NCBI GenBank assembly: GCA_034620365.1
Contig: JAQGEQ010000338.1
Location: forward strand, 248,001-312,000
Direction of reading: 5' to 3'
Length of the DNA stretch: 64,000 nt
From: Pegea sp. RAD2-039
Lineage: Eukaryota > Chordata > Thaliacea > Salpida > Salpidae
Position 1 is the stretch's first letter. Every line of letters starts with the position of its first letter. The position numbers and the translations under genes were made by a program. Positions 48,690-60,009 of the stretch are shown in pieces. The notes below the pieces were generated by a model. That model did no database searches, was not told the origin of the DNA, and worked only from the letters and a program-made list of their open reading frames with translations.

Positions 48690-49140
48690 TTGTTTGTATA
48701 AATTCATAACATCAAATATTTTAAAGGAAAGTTGGTAGTACTTTAAATAAGAATGTTGCTATAACTGTTACGTTCGTACTTTTTACAAATTTAAATTTCC
48801 AGTATTTAAAAAAAAAATTGTTTTTAATACATTTTATTAAACAAATTTTTACAAAGTAATAAAATAAAATTTTAACGTTTGAAAGAAGGTAATTTCGAAT
48901 CGACTAAATGTCGATGACACCTTTTACTAATTTCTAAAGATCTAAGAGTTAATACATATCACGTCTTCGAGACAACAACTTTGATATGTTTTCTGAAATG
49001 AATGATTTGTTTCTTAATTTGATATGGTATGTTCTTTAATATAATTATTTGTTTTGTTGTATGTACAAAACTGTTTTCAGTTTTTAGTGACATTTTTGAA
49101 GTCTAATCAACAAAATTAAAGTTGCTTCAAAATAAATAAG
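48690..49140 (+). repeat. Copy of the P1 spacer segment
   Basis: Matches 28390-28835, including the hairpin ATCGACTAAATGTCGAT near 48900. A TGACGTCA palindrome lies just before it at 48679-48686. Confidence 0.6.
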
Positions 49141-49400
49141 CTTAGATAGTTACCTAAAAATCTTTATTATTAATTTCCTAATAAAAAAATTATAATTTTT
49201 TCTTATTACTCTTTGCGTCACCTAGCGGTTATCGTATTTTGGTTACAACGACAAATATTTGAAACTAAATTAGTATTTTATTGAACCACTTTAATGAATT
49301 GTACAATTTGTAGATTGCTGGATGTTTTGTGCAACGAAGCAAACTAATAATTTTTAATTCTTTGTAAAATTTTTTTAACATTTTTAAAAAATATTTTGTA
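49080..49400 (+). repeat. CTCF-bearing module
   Basis: GCGTCACCTAGCGG (49215-49228) is followed by TTTTGGTTACAACGACAA and ATTGAACCACTTTAATGAAT. Then GTACAATTTGTAGATTG and TTGTGCAAC can fold back on each other. The same module lies at 57950-58260 and 59240-59560, and reversed at 34740-35110, 41560-41900 and 46320-46660. Confidence 0.6.
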
Positions 49401-49456
49401 AATATTTTTTTGAATTTCATTTTAAAAGATTAAAGTATACATAATTTTCATTGAAG

Positions 49457-49585
49457 CCACAAACATAAGGTATTATGCAGCTTATATATAACATTAAAAA
49501 CAATCCTTATTCAATGAAATACAAAATCCATTTAGGAGTGCAATATTTGGAAGATTCACTTTTGCATCTGTTTATCAACTAAGTA
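49457..49585 (+). repeat. Family A unit
   Basis: Box CCACAAAC (49457-49464), 20 bases, TATATAAC (49485-49492), 59 bases, hairpin AGATTCACTTTTGCATCT (49552-49569) with one mismatch, then TTTTT about 16 bases later. Confidence 0.5.
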
Positions 49586-49624
49586 TTTTTCATAAGTAAG
49601 AAATACAGAGATTGTATTTTCTTT

Positions 49625-50470
49625 AAAATAAAAATTTAGTTAAATCTCATCATCAAATAATCTACATTTAATTTCACCATTAAATATCATGAAGTTTGTT
49701 AAAGTTGTAAAATAGCTCTGAGGAATACAAAAGTTCCTAGTTCAGTGTAAACGAATAATCGTAATTAATTAAATCGTAATACAGCAACTATAAACACAAA
49801 TTTAACAAATATAAATTGTATATATAAAATTCAGGCTAATAATTACTAAGATCAATTTTAACTGTTAAAGAATATATTTTTCAATAGTTAAAACCAAATA
49901 TAATTTTGATAATATGAATAGCGTACGCAGGTTAAATTAAATCTTTCAAAATAGTTAAAAACCCATTAATTTTAACTTTTTGCTTCTATTGTTTGCGTTC
50001 TCTAGAAAATAGAATATTTTGGCTAATAATAAATATCTAATACATTGATATTTTATGGATAAATTACTTTAATGATTTGTATGATTTCTAAATTTGTAAC
50101 TCATTTTTAGTTTTAAATTTTTAAGTTTCTAATTCATTTTGAAGATCAAACGAATATAATCTCTGAGTCTTATAGTACTCTCAATTAAAAAAAAAGTCAC
50201 ATGACTTTTGATTTAATTTTTCATTATTAGCACGACTGATGGTTTTTAATTTTAATCATCAAAGTAGGAATGACTTTAAATCTTTATTAAATACAGCTTG
50301 GTAAGAAACTGGATCAGATAAACTAAACAAATTTGGTTTGTATAATAGTAAACTTATAATAAATTTTCTTATCAACTTTAAATCAAATTTTCTATTATAA
50401 CAATTTTGTCAACAAAATGCTTATCAATAAAATTATAAAATGAGTTTCATTTGAACTTGATCCTATACAC
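49625..50470 (+). repeat. Block D4, copy 2
   Basis: Partner of 44115-44921. The decayed CTCF-like site reads GCGTTCTCTAGAAA (49995-50008). It ends in a family B-like box CTATACAC (50463-50470). Confidence 0.65.
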
Positions 50471-50718
50471 TTCAGATTGCAACAACGTTTATAAGAAATG
50501 AAAAGTAAAATAAAACTCAATCTTTCTTACAGGATTAAAAAGTTTTTTAATTTGGAGCTAAGGTACTTTACAACTAAACCTTAAATAATAAACAAGTTAA
50601 TTATAGTTAATATTAGTTAAAAACACGATATTAATGTTATATATAACAGTTTCTTTATAACATTAATATCAACAATAACTTTATCGATTGAATAAAGCCA
50701 TCGAAAAATTTACCGATA

Positions 50719-50835
50719 CCACAAACATAAGATTGAATGAAGATAATATATAACCGTAAAGCTTATAAAGAAGTTATATCATTTTATTTCTTATCTGGAT
50801 AACAAAACAAATTTGGAAGATGCAGTTTTGCATTT
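50719..50835 (+). repeat. Family A unit
   Basis: Box CCACAAAC (50719-50726), 20 bases, TATATAAC (50747-50754), 63 bases, hairpin AGATGCAGTTTTGCATTT (50818-50835). Confidence 0.55.
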
Positions 50836-51489
50836 GATTATCTTAATGAAATACAACTGGATAAGAAAAATTAAACTAATTTGGTTTGTATAACAAAACT
50901 AGTATTTTGCTTTTAATTATTATTTAATCGAAATCCTTAAATATCAGCTCGGCAATTTCTCTTTACTATCATGAGATAAAATATCAAATAATATAATTTT
51001 GATTCTACTGTTTTAAAAATTGTAATTTTTTGCCGTTGATGTATCAATATACAAAACTTCAAATTAACTTTTAAGAATGGAAACTATATGACTTACTAAC
51101 CTTTTCCAGGTTCCAAAAAAAAACAAATATGTCTGAATATGTTATATAATATTTTCTTTAAACTGAAAGTAATACCAAAAAATATTATAATTATAATAAA
51201 TGACATTTTTTTAAGTGTTTTTTGATAACCAACCGTCTAGCGCCAAGTAGCGGAAAAGGAAACAGTCGACTTGTTTTTTGTATGTTTATCTTTCTTTCCT
51301 GATTTGTTTACATTATCTAAAACAATAAAGATTTTAAATAGTCCTATTAACCAATGTACTATTAATTTTTAATTTATAAAATACTTAATTATTTAGTTAA
51401 ACCAAGAAATATAATAACTGTTTTTGATGGAAGCTCAGTTTAATAATACTTAAATTTAATTTGAACTAATAGTATCTTTATAAAAATAG

Positions 51490-51680
51490 TATGAACAATA
51501 ACTTTATCGATTGATTACAGCAATCAAAAAATTTACCGACACCACAAACATAAGATTGAATGAAGATATTATATAACCGCATAGAATACGAGAAAATAGT
51601 GTGTTAGTATCAATTAAGTGATGCGTAGTATTTAAATTTGGACGGTGCACTTTTGCATCTTGATATCAAATAAATTTTTA
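51490..51680 (+). repeat. Family A unit, apparent recombinant
   Basis: Box CCACAAAC (51542-51549), 20 bases, TATATAAC (51570-51577), 65 bases, hairpin GGTGCACTTTTGCATCT (51644-51660), then TTTTT. Upstream of the box its left words match the unit at 21810 (GATTACAGC) and its right words match the unit at 24531 (CAATCAAAAAATTTACCGAC), as if the two had recombined. Confidence 0.55.
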
Positions 51681-52477
51681 CATAAAAAAAATAAGGTTTC
51701 GGTTTCTTTTGAGATTTCTTAACATTTATAAGCTCCTTGTACAAGCGTAATTTAAATTTTTTAATATTATTTTTTTCATTTAAAACAACAATTTTTAGAA
51801 AAAGAGTTTTTTTGTACAAAATTCATCAATGCCAAAAACGAAAGTTGTTTTTCAATTCTTGCAGAAACATAAAGATTTTGCGTTTTCAGAAAAATAAGAA
51901 AATTGTATTAATATGAAGTGATCAACAGGTTTTAACAATTTGGATAATTTTCTAAATTTACAATTATCACTTGAAGACTTTACACATTAAAATTAACGAT
52001 AACTAAGATATTGTAATAATATTTATACAAATCATAATAAAAGTATAGAGTTATAAATGAGCTGTACCAACTCCTATGTTTGTAGTTTCATCAAAGATTA
52101 CTCATGCTTTATTCAATTGAAAATAAAAGTTCAATGATTATAATTTTTGCTTTAATTGAATATCTAACTATTAACAAACTAATTACTTTTATTTCTTTAA
52201 TCTAAAATAATTTTTTTTTTCATTAAATTAAGAGGACTCAATTAAATTAACAAGATATTAATTAACAGTTATAAGATGAAATAGCTTTATTACATCAAAT
52301 TCTGAAGTAGTTAAAGTTTATCTGAAGAAAAAAGAAATTTCTAACTTATGTTTAATGGTAAAAATTTATAAAAGTTTATAGTTAAAAAATTTAAAAAAAT
52401 TAAAAAATTAATTTTAGTTTATTAAAGAAACAACCTTCTAATTGTTTGGTTAACTGTTTAATAAGGGATCTCATTTA

Positions 52478-52491
52478 GCGCCCAGTAGCGG
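52478..52491 (+). promoter_or_regulatory. CTCF-like site, variant
   Basis: GCGCCCAGTAGCGG, followed by AAAATGAAAG, resembles the variant sites at 21509 and 51240. Confidence 0.4.
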
Positions 52492-52652
52492 AAAATGAAA
52501 GTTTTAAATTATTGTTTTGTAATGTTATTCTTTAAAACTCATTTCTGCTGAACTATCCGAAATAGAAAGTTTTTCATTTATTCAGAATGAAAAATGTATT
52601 TAGAATTTCTATTTTAAAAATACTAAATTCGCTAAAACTTTGCTTTCTAGTT

Positions 52653-52897
52653 GTAAACATTCTGTCAATTTATCAGTTATTTGTTTACATCACTAAAATA
52701 AATATTCAACGTAAATCAATTTTATGTTGCTACTTGCAGAGAATAGAAACTCAAGGTAGTCTTGTTAGTTACTTAATCGATTTGTGTTGAAAGTATTTCA
52801 ACTTAAAATTGGGTTTTTAATGTATTGTTTACAATCATCTGAGAACTTCTGAGTACTTTTCGGTTATATCAACTTTGTTACAATCTACAGTTTATGG
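52653..52897 (-). repeat. Family B unit
   Basis: On the minus strand: box CCATAAAC (52890-52897), 20 bases, ATATAACC, and the hairpin GTTGAAATACTTTCAAC (52786-52802). In the distal part GTAAACA (52653) pairs with TGTTTAC (52682). Confidence 0.5.
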
Positions 52898-52899
52898 GA

Positions 52900-54325
52900 T
52901 CAAGTTTAAACGAATAAGTTCATATTAAATAAGTATCTGTAAATTTTATTCGGTATTTTTTATGTTAAACTCTTTTTTGACAAAGAAAAGTAAAAGATAA
53001 TAATTATTATTTGGTATTATCTATTAGTTTAATTCATTTAAACATTTAATGTTGAAGTTGAGTTGACGATAAAGGTAATATTTTAGAACTATGACTCATC
53101 TTACTGATCTTGATATTATTAAGTAATCCCATGAAAAAGTTTTAATTTTTTCAAAACTACAAAAACCAAAGTAATTATCTTACTGATACTTGATTTTCAA
53201 TTTAACCAATAATATTATTATAATAATAATATTTTCATTAATGTTATAAATTGATTAAAGTTCTCGTAATACTTAACGATAAAACAAACCTAAGATAATA
53301 AGTAGAGGTTGTATAACCTTGGTAAAGCAAGCATTCATCTCTGAAATATTTTCTGATAATAAATATATATGATTTACAAGATGCATATCTCAATCTTATG
53401 ATCAGTTAATGGCCTTGGGTTATAATTTGCTTGAAGTTATAATTTGAACTTGGATAACTTTTTATGGAAAATACAATTAGTGAGTAAGTTGAATAAAGTG
53501 AACTTCTATTATTTACAGATAATACGATCAAATTAATTTAGATCAAAACTTTATTTCATTTATCTAAACAGTTCTAGGATAATGTGAAAAAACTTGAATA
53601 GGTTTTCTAGCTTTGAAATATTTACATAAAATTTTATAGGGTATCACTAAAATCTGTTTCATATGCAGTTTCATCTGAAACTTTATTTCATAAAAATATA
53701 AATAAATAATTTTAAATATTATAACTAGTATGAATATTATATTTATTTTATATAATAACTAAATAATTTATAATAATATAAGAACTTATATGACAGCAAA
53801 GTGAATTATTTAAAGGTAGAAAAAAAAACTAATTATAGATTTTTCTTATGAAAATTTTATAACCATAACAATTTATAACCCCAAGGGAAAAATTTTGACT
53901 AAATATTTTTAACTTTTATATTTTAAACTTGTTGTTTTACCAAAATGTAGAACTTTCTACTACACAGTAAAATTTTATTTTTTATTTTATTCAATGTTTA
54001 TCTGTTAGTAACAGTTTTTAAAAGTTCAGACGTTTATATTGATTAGAAAAATAAATAAATCATTCAAATTATTGATTTGAAGTTGGTAAAATATATAATA
54101 TGATAATTATCTTTGGTTGTAAATAAGCTTTAAGAACAAAAAATCATTTTTTTATTTGAAAGAAGATTGCGGTTTTACCAAATAATATGCATCCTTCTAT
54201 CAATTGACATTTTTAAGAAAATTTTATTGTTAGAATATTATTCTTATTTCAACTTAAAATTTGTGTGAAATGAACATTTTGTATATTTTAGTCTACAAAA
54301 TTTTACTTTTTGTAACAGAAATGTT
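52900..54325. other. AT-rich spacer with a worn family A upstream part
   Basis: CCAATAATATTATTATAATA (53205 on) and AAACAAACCTAAGATAATAA (53282 on) mark a decayed family A unit. An AAGATGCATATCT remnant lies near 53379. No coding frame is seen. Confidence 0.4.
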
Positions 54326-54329
54326 CTAT

Positions 54330-54344
54330 CCGCTAGAAAGTGCG
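54330..54344 (-). promoter_or_regulatory. CTCF-like site, decayed
   Basis: CCGCTAGAAAGTGCG keeps the left half of the motif, and AGAAATGTTCTAT before it matches the flank of other sites. Confidence 0.3.
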
Positions 54345-54349
54345 ATATA

Positions 54350-55305
54350 TAGATAGCAAAAATATATTTTGGGGTTTTTCAGCTTGCCAGTCACTAATCA
54401 AGTAGCTTAAGCTAGTAAGATTACGTAAACACAATTATTGAAGTAAAAAGAGCATCAAAAACATTCAATATAAGCCACAAAAGATGAAAATAATTTATAA
54501 TAATCTATTTCTGGGCAGTAAGATTTGAACTGAGGTAAGATGCTACGGGTCGTGAATAAGATTAGAAAGTGAAAGTAAATAACATCATTAAACAAAAGTT
54601 GAAAAAGTTTCAAACTCAGTTAAGTTTATTTATTATATTTTAATCATGTAAATAATCTCAACTTCTTCATTTAAATTGAAAGTATAAATGTTCTGGATAA
54701 CTCAAACGTCTCTATATAAAGATAAAGAGTTTTAATATTTGTTGAATTTACGATCATCTAGATGTGTGATGAAAACATCAATTAGTTTTATAAAAGATTT
54801 GTTTAAACTATGATAACTTACTAAGTTTGGATTAAAAGTCAAATAATTTTCAAAATTTTAAATTGTTTCGTAAACATAATTTCTTTGACTAATTTCAAAT
54901 TATTGACAATCAAACAACTAATATAATTGTGTGAGGAGTTTTCAAAACATTTCTACTTCAGCGTGTATTTGTATTATAAACTAAATATGTCAATAAATAC
55001 GTTTTTTATTAAACTACCTTTCTATTTTATTAACAATCAAAGGTTAAACTGAAATGTCACCGATATTCAACTTGTTGGTTTATGTTTTCAAAAATTTTAT
55101 CACTGAAATGATGCAGTTCTTATTAACATCTGATATTTTGATATAAAGCAAATTCTAAATCATTTCGTTTCTAAAGAAAGATGATTTTCAAAAATTCTTC
55201 TTTTAATAGATTATTTATTTCAATAGTAACAAGTTTAGATAAAAATTAGATTGTTCATGCTTACCTTTAAGCTAAACGTTTTTAAAATTATTATAACCAA
55301 ATGAC
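54350..55305. other. AT-rich spacer
   Basis: Nothing was identified. A patch at 54510-54560 (GATTTGAACTGAGGTAAG and GCTACGGGTCGTGA) faintly resembles a reversed tRNA 3' half but does not fold as one. Confidence 0.35.
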
Positions 55306-55625
55306 TTAGATAAGAGATAACAAAAAAAGTTTACAAACTGAAGAAGATTAAATTTTTTTCCAAAAACTCTAAACTTTAAATTTCCGAAGAACTTTTTCAT
55401 CATTTGTTTAAACTCAAAAGGTATTTTTTTCGGTTTTTCATTTTATGTTTTTTGGGTATACTATACACTTATTAGAATTACATAAACATTGTTTCAAGTT
55501 TTAAATTATTGTAAGTTTGAATATGTATGTATTAATTATTATCAAAGAAAAAGAGATTATTTAATCGTAGATATTTTCTAAAGCCTTTATAACAACTTTA
55601 AAAAAGAATTCGTTTGAACTTGATA

Positions 55626-55734
55626 TCACAAACTGTATATTGCGACAAAGTAATAAATAATGAAAAACTAACGAAAGATTATTCTGATGTAGTTTGTGTT
55701 GATTGATATTTTTAGAGTTGAAATATTTTTCAAC
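55626..55734 (+). repeat. Family B unit
   Basis: Box TCACAAAC (55626-55633), exactly 20 bases, TAAATAAT (55654-55661), then the hairpin GTTGAAATATTTTTCAAC (55717-55734) followed by GAAATTTTAATT. Confidence 0.5.
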
Positions 55735-56085
55735 GAAATTTTAATTAATAAATCAGTTAAATAAATTGTTACCATTTTTTTATGAGAAATGACATAACAA
55801 CTTCAAGTAAAAATTTTATATCGATTTTAAGTACGTTACTTGTATTATTTCATATAAATATAAATAAAAATATGTAAATTTTAATAATATTATTTTGGGT
55901 TTGTCGTTCAACCAAAGTGTTGAGATTAGTATTACAACAATATAAATTAAATGATTTTTAAATTTTTCTTTTTAATGGTGACATTAAATGTAGATTTTTT
56001 TGATGATGAGATTTAACTAAATTTTATTTTAAAGAAAATACAATCTCCGTATTACTTACTTATGAAAACTACTTAGTTGATAAAC

Positions 56086-56200
56086 AGATGCAAAAGTGAA
56101 TCTTCCAAATATTGCATTTATAAATACTGGTTTTGGTATTTCAGTGAAAAAGGAATTTTTAAATGTTATTTATAAGCTGGATATAACCTTATGTTTGTGG
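56086..56200 (-). repeat. Family A unit
   Basis: On the minus strand: box CCACAAAC (56193-56200), about 20 bases, TATAAATAAC, and the hairpin AGATTCACTTTTGCATCT (56086-56103) with one mismatch. Confidence 0.45.
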
Positions 56201-56252
56201 TTTCATCGAAAATTATTTATACTTTAATCATTTAAAATGATATTCAATAGAT

Positions 56253-57279
56253 GATTACGATTTTTACTAAAGTAATTTTGTTTAATTTATTAATTTAATG
56301 ATGTAAAGCTTTTTTTAGTTTTTTTGAAGATCATATTAAATATAGAAATTATAAATGGTTGAGAGATGCAACAACTGTTAGAACTTATATCAAAATTTTA
56401 AAATATATTTTGTAGTGAGTAAAAGGAATAGAATTATTATCTAATGAAAAAACAAATTCAAAATGGTTTATTATTTTTCTCTTTTTATTAAATAGAATTT
56501 TGTCTTGCTTGGTGACTACGCAAGAAAAATTAATATTTATTTTAACTAAATATAAATACTTATGTCTCAGAAAGTTTTTTATTCAATTTCGAAAGTTAAT
56601 TTATGGTAAACTGTATTCACTATTTAAGTAATAAAAATTACATTTGCTTTTAACTATCAAAATATACATGTTGTAAAAGTTATAATTGTTATCTGTAAAC
56701 ATCAGCTCAAATATTTTATATAAAGTTAAATGTAACTGTTAGAAAATTTTATAGTTATTATATATTAGCTTTGTTGCTTTCTTTTTTGAATCTATTGAAA
56801 AAATTAATTTTTGATTTTAATAAAAAAAATCAAAATTGTTATTTTTATAGGTTTAGAGTAACATCATAACAACATTTTGTCAATAATAATATCAGTAAAG
56901 TATACATAATATTTGAAATACTTTTTTTTTACAACCATACATAAATATATTTTTGCAAACATTACTTCAAGTTAAAGTCAATAATTTGAAAGTTTCTTTG
57001 TTTTATCTATTTGATCAAAATGTCGTGTTATATAACAAAAAGAGGCAAAAAAAACAAATTTTCTAAAGTTGTTAATTTCGTCTTTCGTAAGTCTATAGTA
57101 GTAAAATTACTTTTTAAAAATTACTAAAACTTTATTCTTCTTAAAATCATTTTTTTTCTTATTATTTATACAAACTTAATTGTATATCTGACTTTGCAAA
57201 TTAAGAATAGTTTATTGTCTTCTTTGTTAATTATGCAAAATAATAGAATTTAATTGTTTCTTTAAATAAAAATAATTTT
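56253..57279. other. Spacer of P2, left part
   Basis: 56253-56590 is the reverse of 14330-14690. The rest, to 57279, shows no module or coding frame. Confidence 0.45.
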
Positions 57280-58260
57280 TTGATGACAAGCCAAAGGTCA
57301 AATAGTAATTTTGACATTAAAACTGATACAAAATTTATTAAAAAATTAAGATGTAATCAATTTGTTATACAAACGAAATTAGTTTAAGGTTGTAAGTAGT
57401 TGAGAAAATAATTTTGTAAGAAGTTTGATTTAAGTCACATTTAAAGTGATTTCTACATTAATGCTTCAATAGAAACTTAGTAGTCGTGCTGAAAAATAAA
57501 CATTAAAAGAAAATCAAGTCAGAAGCCATGTAAGTTTTTTGTTCTTAAACTGTTTATAACAATTATATACTAAATAATCTTAGTTTACATACTCATCAAA
57601 TATATATTTTTAGATTATCAAATACCATACAAAGATCAGTTTTTATAATAATAACTAATTTCAGTTGTTTAATCTATTTTCAAGATAAATAATATAATGT
57701 TTCGAAATCATATTAAGATTGAAATATTTTTTATGTTTGATAGCGCACTATAGTGGAAATGAAAACTTCAAATAGAATTACAGTTTTTAACAAAAGTCTA
57801 TCAAATTTTTTTTTTAATTTTACAGCTTATCTCTAGCAATAATTTTAAGTATACTTACAAGTATATTTACAGTTTTAGAAAATTAGAAGTTTATTTATTT
57901 ATTTTATTGCAGGCACAAAACTGATTTCACTTTTTGGTGACATTTTTGAATTCATATCCACAAAATCAAAGTTGCATCAAAATAAGTAAGCTTAGATAGT
58001 TACCAAAAAATCTTTAATATCATATATACCTATTCCGAAAATTATAATTTTTTTTCTTTTTTCGGTTTGTGCCACCTAGCAGTTATCGTATTTTGGTTCT
58101 AACAACAAATTTTTGAAACCAAATTAGTATTTTATTGAACAACTTTAATGAATTGTACAATTTGTAGATTGGTGGATATTTTTTGTAACAAAGTAAATTA
58201 ATACTTTTTCATTTTTATTGTTAAAAAATAAATGATTAAATTTTTTTTTGTAAATATTTT
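57280..58260 (-). repeat. Inverted copy of block D3
   Basis: Reversed match to 34870-35640 and 46440-47400, including TAGCGCACTATAGTGGAAAT near 57741. It carries a CTCF-like site GTGCCACCTAGCAG (58069-58082) with two changes. Confidence 0.65.
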
Positions 58261-58344
58261 TTCAACTTTTTTAAAAATATTTTTGGTAAACATTTTTTTG
58301 AATATCATTTTAAATGATTAAAGTATACATACTATTCGACGAAG

Positions 58345-58478
58345 CCACAAACTTAAGGTCTTTTGCAGCGTATATATAACATTTAATAATCCTTTTTCAC
58401 TGAAATACCAAATCCAGTATTTATAAATGCAATATTTGGAAGATGCACTTTTGCATCTGTTTATCAACTAAGTATTTT
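58345..58478 (+). repeat. Family A unit, well preserved
   Basis: Box CCACAAAC (58345-58352), exactly 20 bases, TATATAAC (58373-58380), 60 bases, the perfect hairpin AGATGCACTTTTGCATCT (58441-58458), then TTTTT about 16 bases later. If transcription starts about 25 bases after the TATA box, the RNA would be about 70-75 bases long. Confidence 0.6.
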
Positions 58479-58808
58479 TCATAAGTAAGAAATAAGGAGA
58501 TTGTATTTTCTTTAAAATGAAATTTAATTAAATCTCATCATCAAAAAAATCTACATTTATTCTCACCATTAAATAGAACATTTTAAAAATAATATAATTT
58601 TTGTTGTTGCAATACTAATTTTAACACTTTGGTAAAACGACAAACCTAAAATAATATTATTAAAAATTACATATTTTTATTTATATTTATATGAAATAAT
58701 ACAAGTAAAGTACTTGAAATCGATATAAAATTTTTACTTGAAGTTGTTATGTCATTTCTCATAAAAAATTAAAACAGTTTATTTAACTGATTTATTAAAT
58801 AAAATTTC

Positions 58809-58915
58809 GTTAAAAATATTTCAACTCAAAAAATTTATTATTCAAAACTTCCGAGTTGGTTTTCCTAAGTTAGTTTTTCATCATTTATTACTTTGTCACT
58901 ATCTAGAGTTTGCGG
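58809..58915 (-). repeat. Family B unit
   Basis: On the minus strand: box CCGCAAAC (58908-58915), 20 bases, TAAATGAT, and the hairpin GTTGAAATATTTTTAAC (58809-58825) with one lost pair. It is the mirror partner of 55626-55734. Confidence 0.45.
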
Positions 58916-59239
58916 TATCAAGTTCAAACGAATTCTTTTTTAAAGTTGTTATAAAAGCTTTAGAAAATATCTACGATTAAATAATCTCTTTTTTTTGATA
59001 ATAATTAATACATACAAATTCAGACTTACAATAATTTAAAACTTGTAACAATGTTTATGTAATTCTAATAAGTGTATAGTATACCCAAAAAACATAAAAT
59101 GAAAAACCGAAAAAAATACCTTTTGAGTTTAAACAAATGATGAAAAAGTTCTTTGGAAATTTAAAGTTTAAAGTTTTTCGAAAAAAATTTAATCTTCTTC
59201 AGTTTGTAAACTTTTTTTGTTATCTCTTATCTAGGGTGA

Positions 59240-59560
59240 TATTTTTGAATTCATTTCCACAAAATCAAAGTTGCTTCTAAATAAATAACTTATTTTATTT
59301 TTATTATGAATAGCTTAGATAGTGAACAAAAATCTTTTTTACTAAATTCTTAATAAAAAAATTTTTTTTTTCATTTTACTTTGTGCGCCACCTAGCGGTT
59401 AGTGTATTTAGGTTACAACAACAATATTCAGAAACATAATTAGTATTTTATTGAACCACTTTAATGAATTGTACAATTTGTAGATTGGTGGATGTTTTGT
59501 ACAATAAAGCAAAATAAATTTTTCTTTGTTTTTCTTATTGTTAAAATATAATTATTAGGT
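59240..59560 (+). repeat. CTCF-bearing module
   Basis: GCGCCACCTAGCGG (59385-59398) is the best match to the core motif in the window. The downstream GTACAATTTGTAGATTGG and TTTTGTACAA words can pair. The module is related to 49080-49400. Confidence 0.6.
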
Positions 59561-60009
59561 TTTCTTTGTAAATATTTTTTAAACTATTTATTACTTATTT
59601 GTGAATGTTTACCTAACAATTATTTTTCATTAGAGGAAATAAGGTTTTGCGTTTTGTTGAGATTGCCTGATGTTTACAAATTCCTTATGAAGATAAATGT
59701 TCCTACTTAATTTGATTTTAATTTTTAATCATCATTTCAAGTGTTTAATACAAATTTGATGCATGCAAAATGGGTTTTTTGTTGAAATTCATTTCATATT
59801 CTTCTCACATAAATAGTAATATTTTAGAAATTCTTAGATCTTAAATTATTTTTGAACTTAAAGCTATTTGAATAAAATTAAGTTAGACACAACTAACTTC
59901 AACAACATAACTTAAAAAATGTATTTATAGTGATTTCAATGTTTCTTGTATTGGGAAAAAAACTTTAGATAAAGATAACCTTTACAAAATAAAAAAAACA
60001 AAGATAGTT
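59561..60009. other. AT-rich spacer
   Basis: It shares a short run with sequence downstream of the family A unit at 21810 (GATGTTTACAAATTCCTT). Nothing else was recognised. Confidence 0.35.

Larger units (their letters stand above)
50330..52370 (+). repeat. Block D5, chimeric copy of the 20.2-25.4 kb region
   Basis: 50330-50920 matches 20250-20800, 50920-51520 matches 21175-21790, and 51500-52370 matches 24500-25365. Absent here are the family B-like stretch 20.8-21.2 kb and the 2.7 kb from 21.8 to 24.5 kb. A variant CTCF-like site, GCGCCAAGTAGCGG, lies at 51240-51253. Confidence 0.75.
55306..56252 (+). repeat. Inverted repeat P2, left arm
   Basis: This runs reversed as 58295-59234 with high similarity. 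The landmark TTTTTTGGGTATACTATACAC lies near 55449 and its reverse near 59080. It contains a family B unit and a reversed family A unit, in the mirror image of the right arm. Confidence 0.75.
58295..59234 (-). repeat. Inverted repeat P2, right arm
   Basis: Reverse of 55306-56252. The two arms are about 2.04 kb apart. Confidence 0.75.

Noticed and set aside
51610-51819. Open frame of 69 codons on the minus strand, related to 24558-24770
   Set aside because: It covers the hairpin and flank of family A units. The frame is an accident of shared sequence.
54509-54570. Possible reversed tRNA (GATTTGAACTGAGGTAAG resembles a T arm)
   Set aside because: No acceptor stem, D arm or sensible anticodon arm can be drawn around it.
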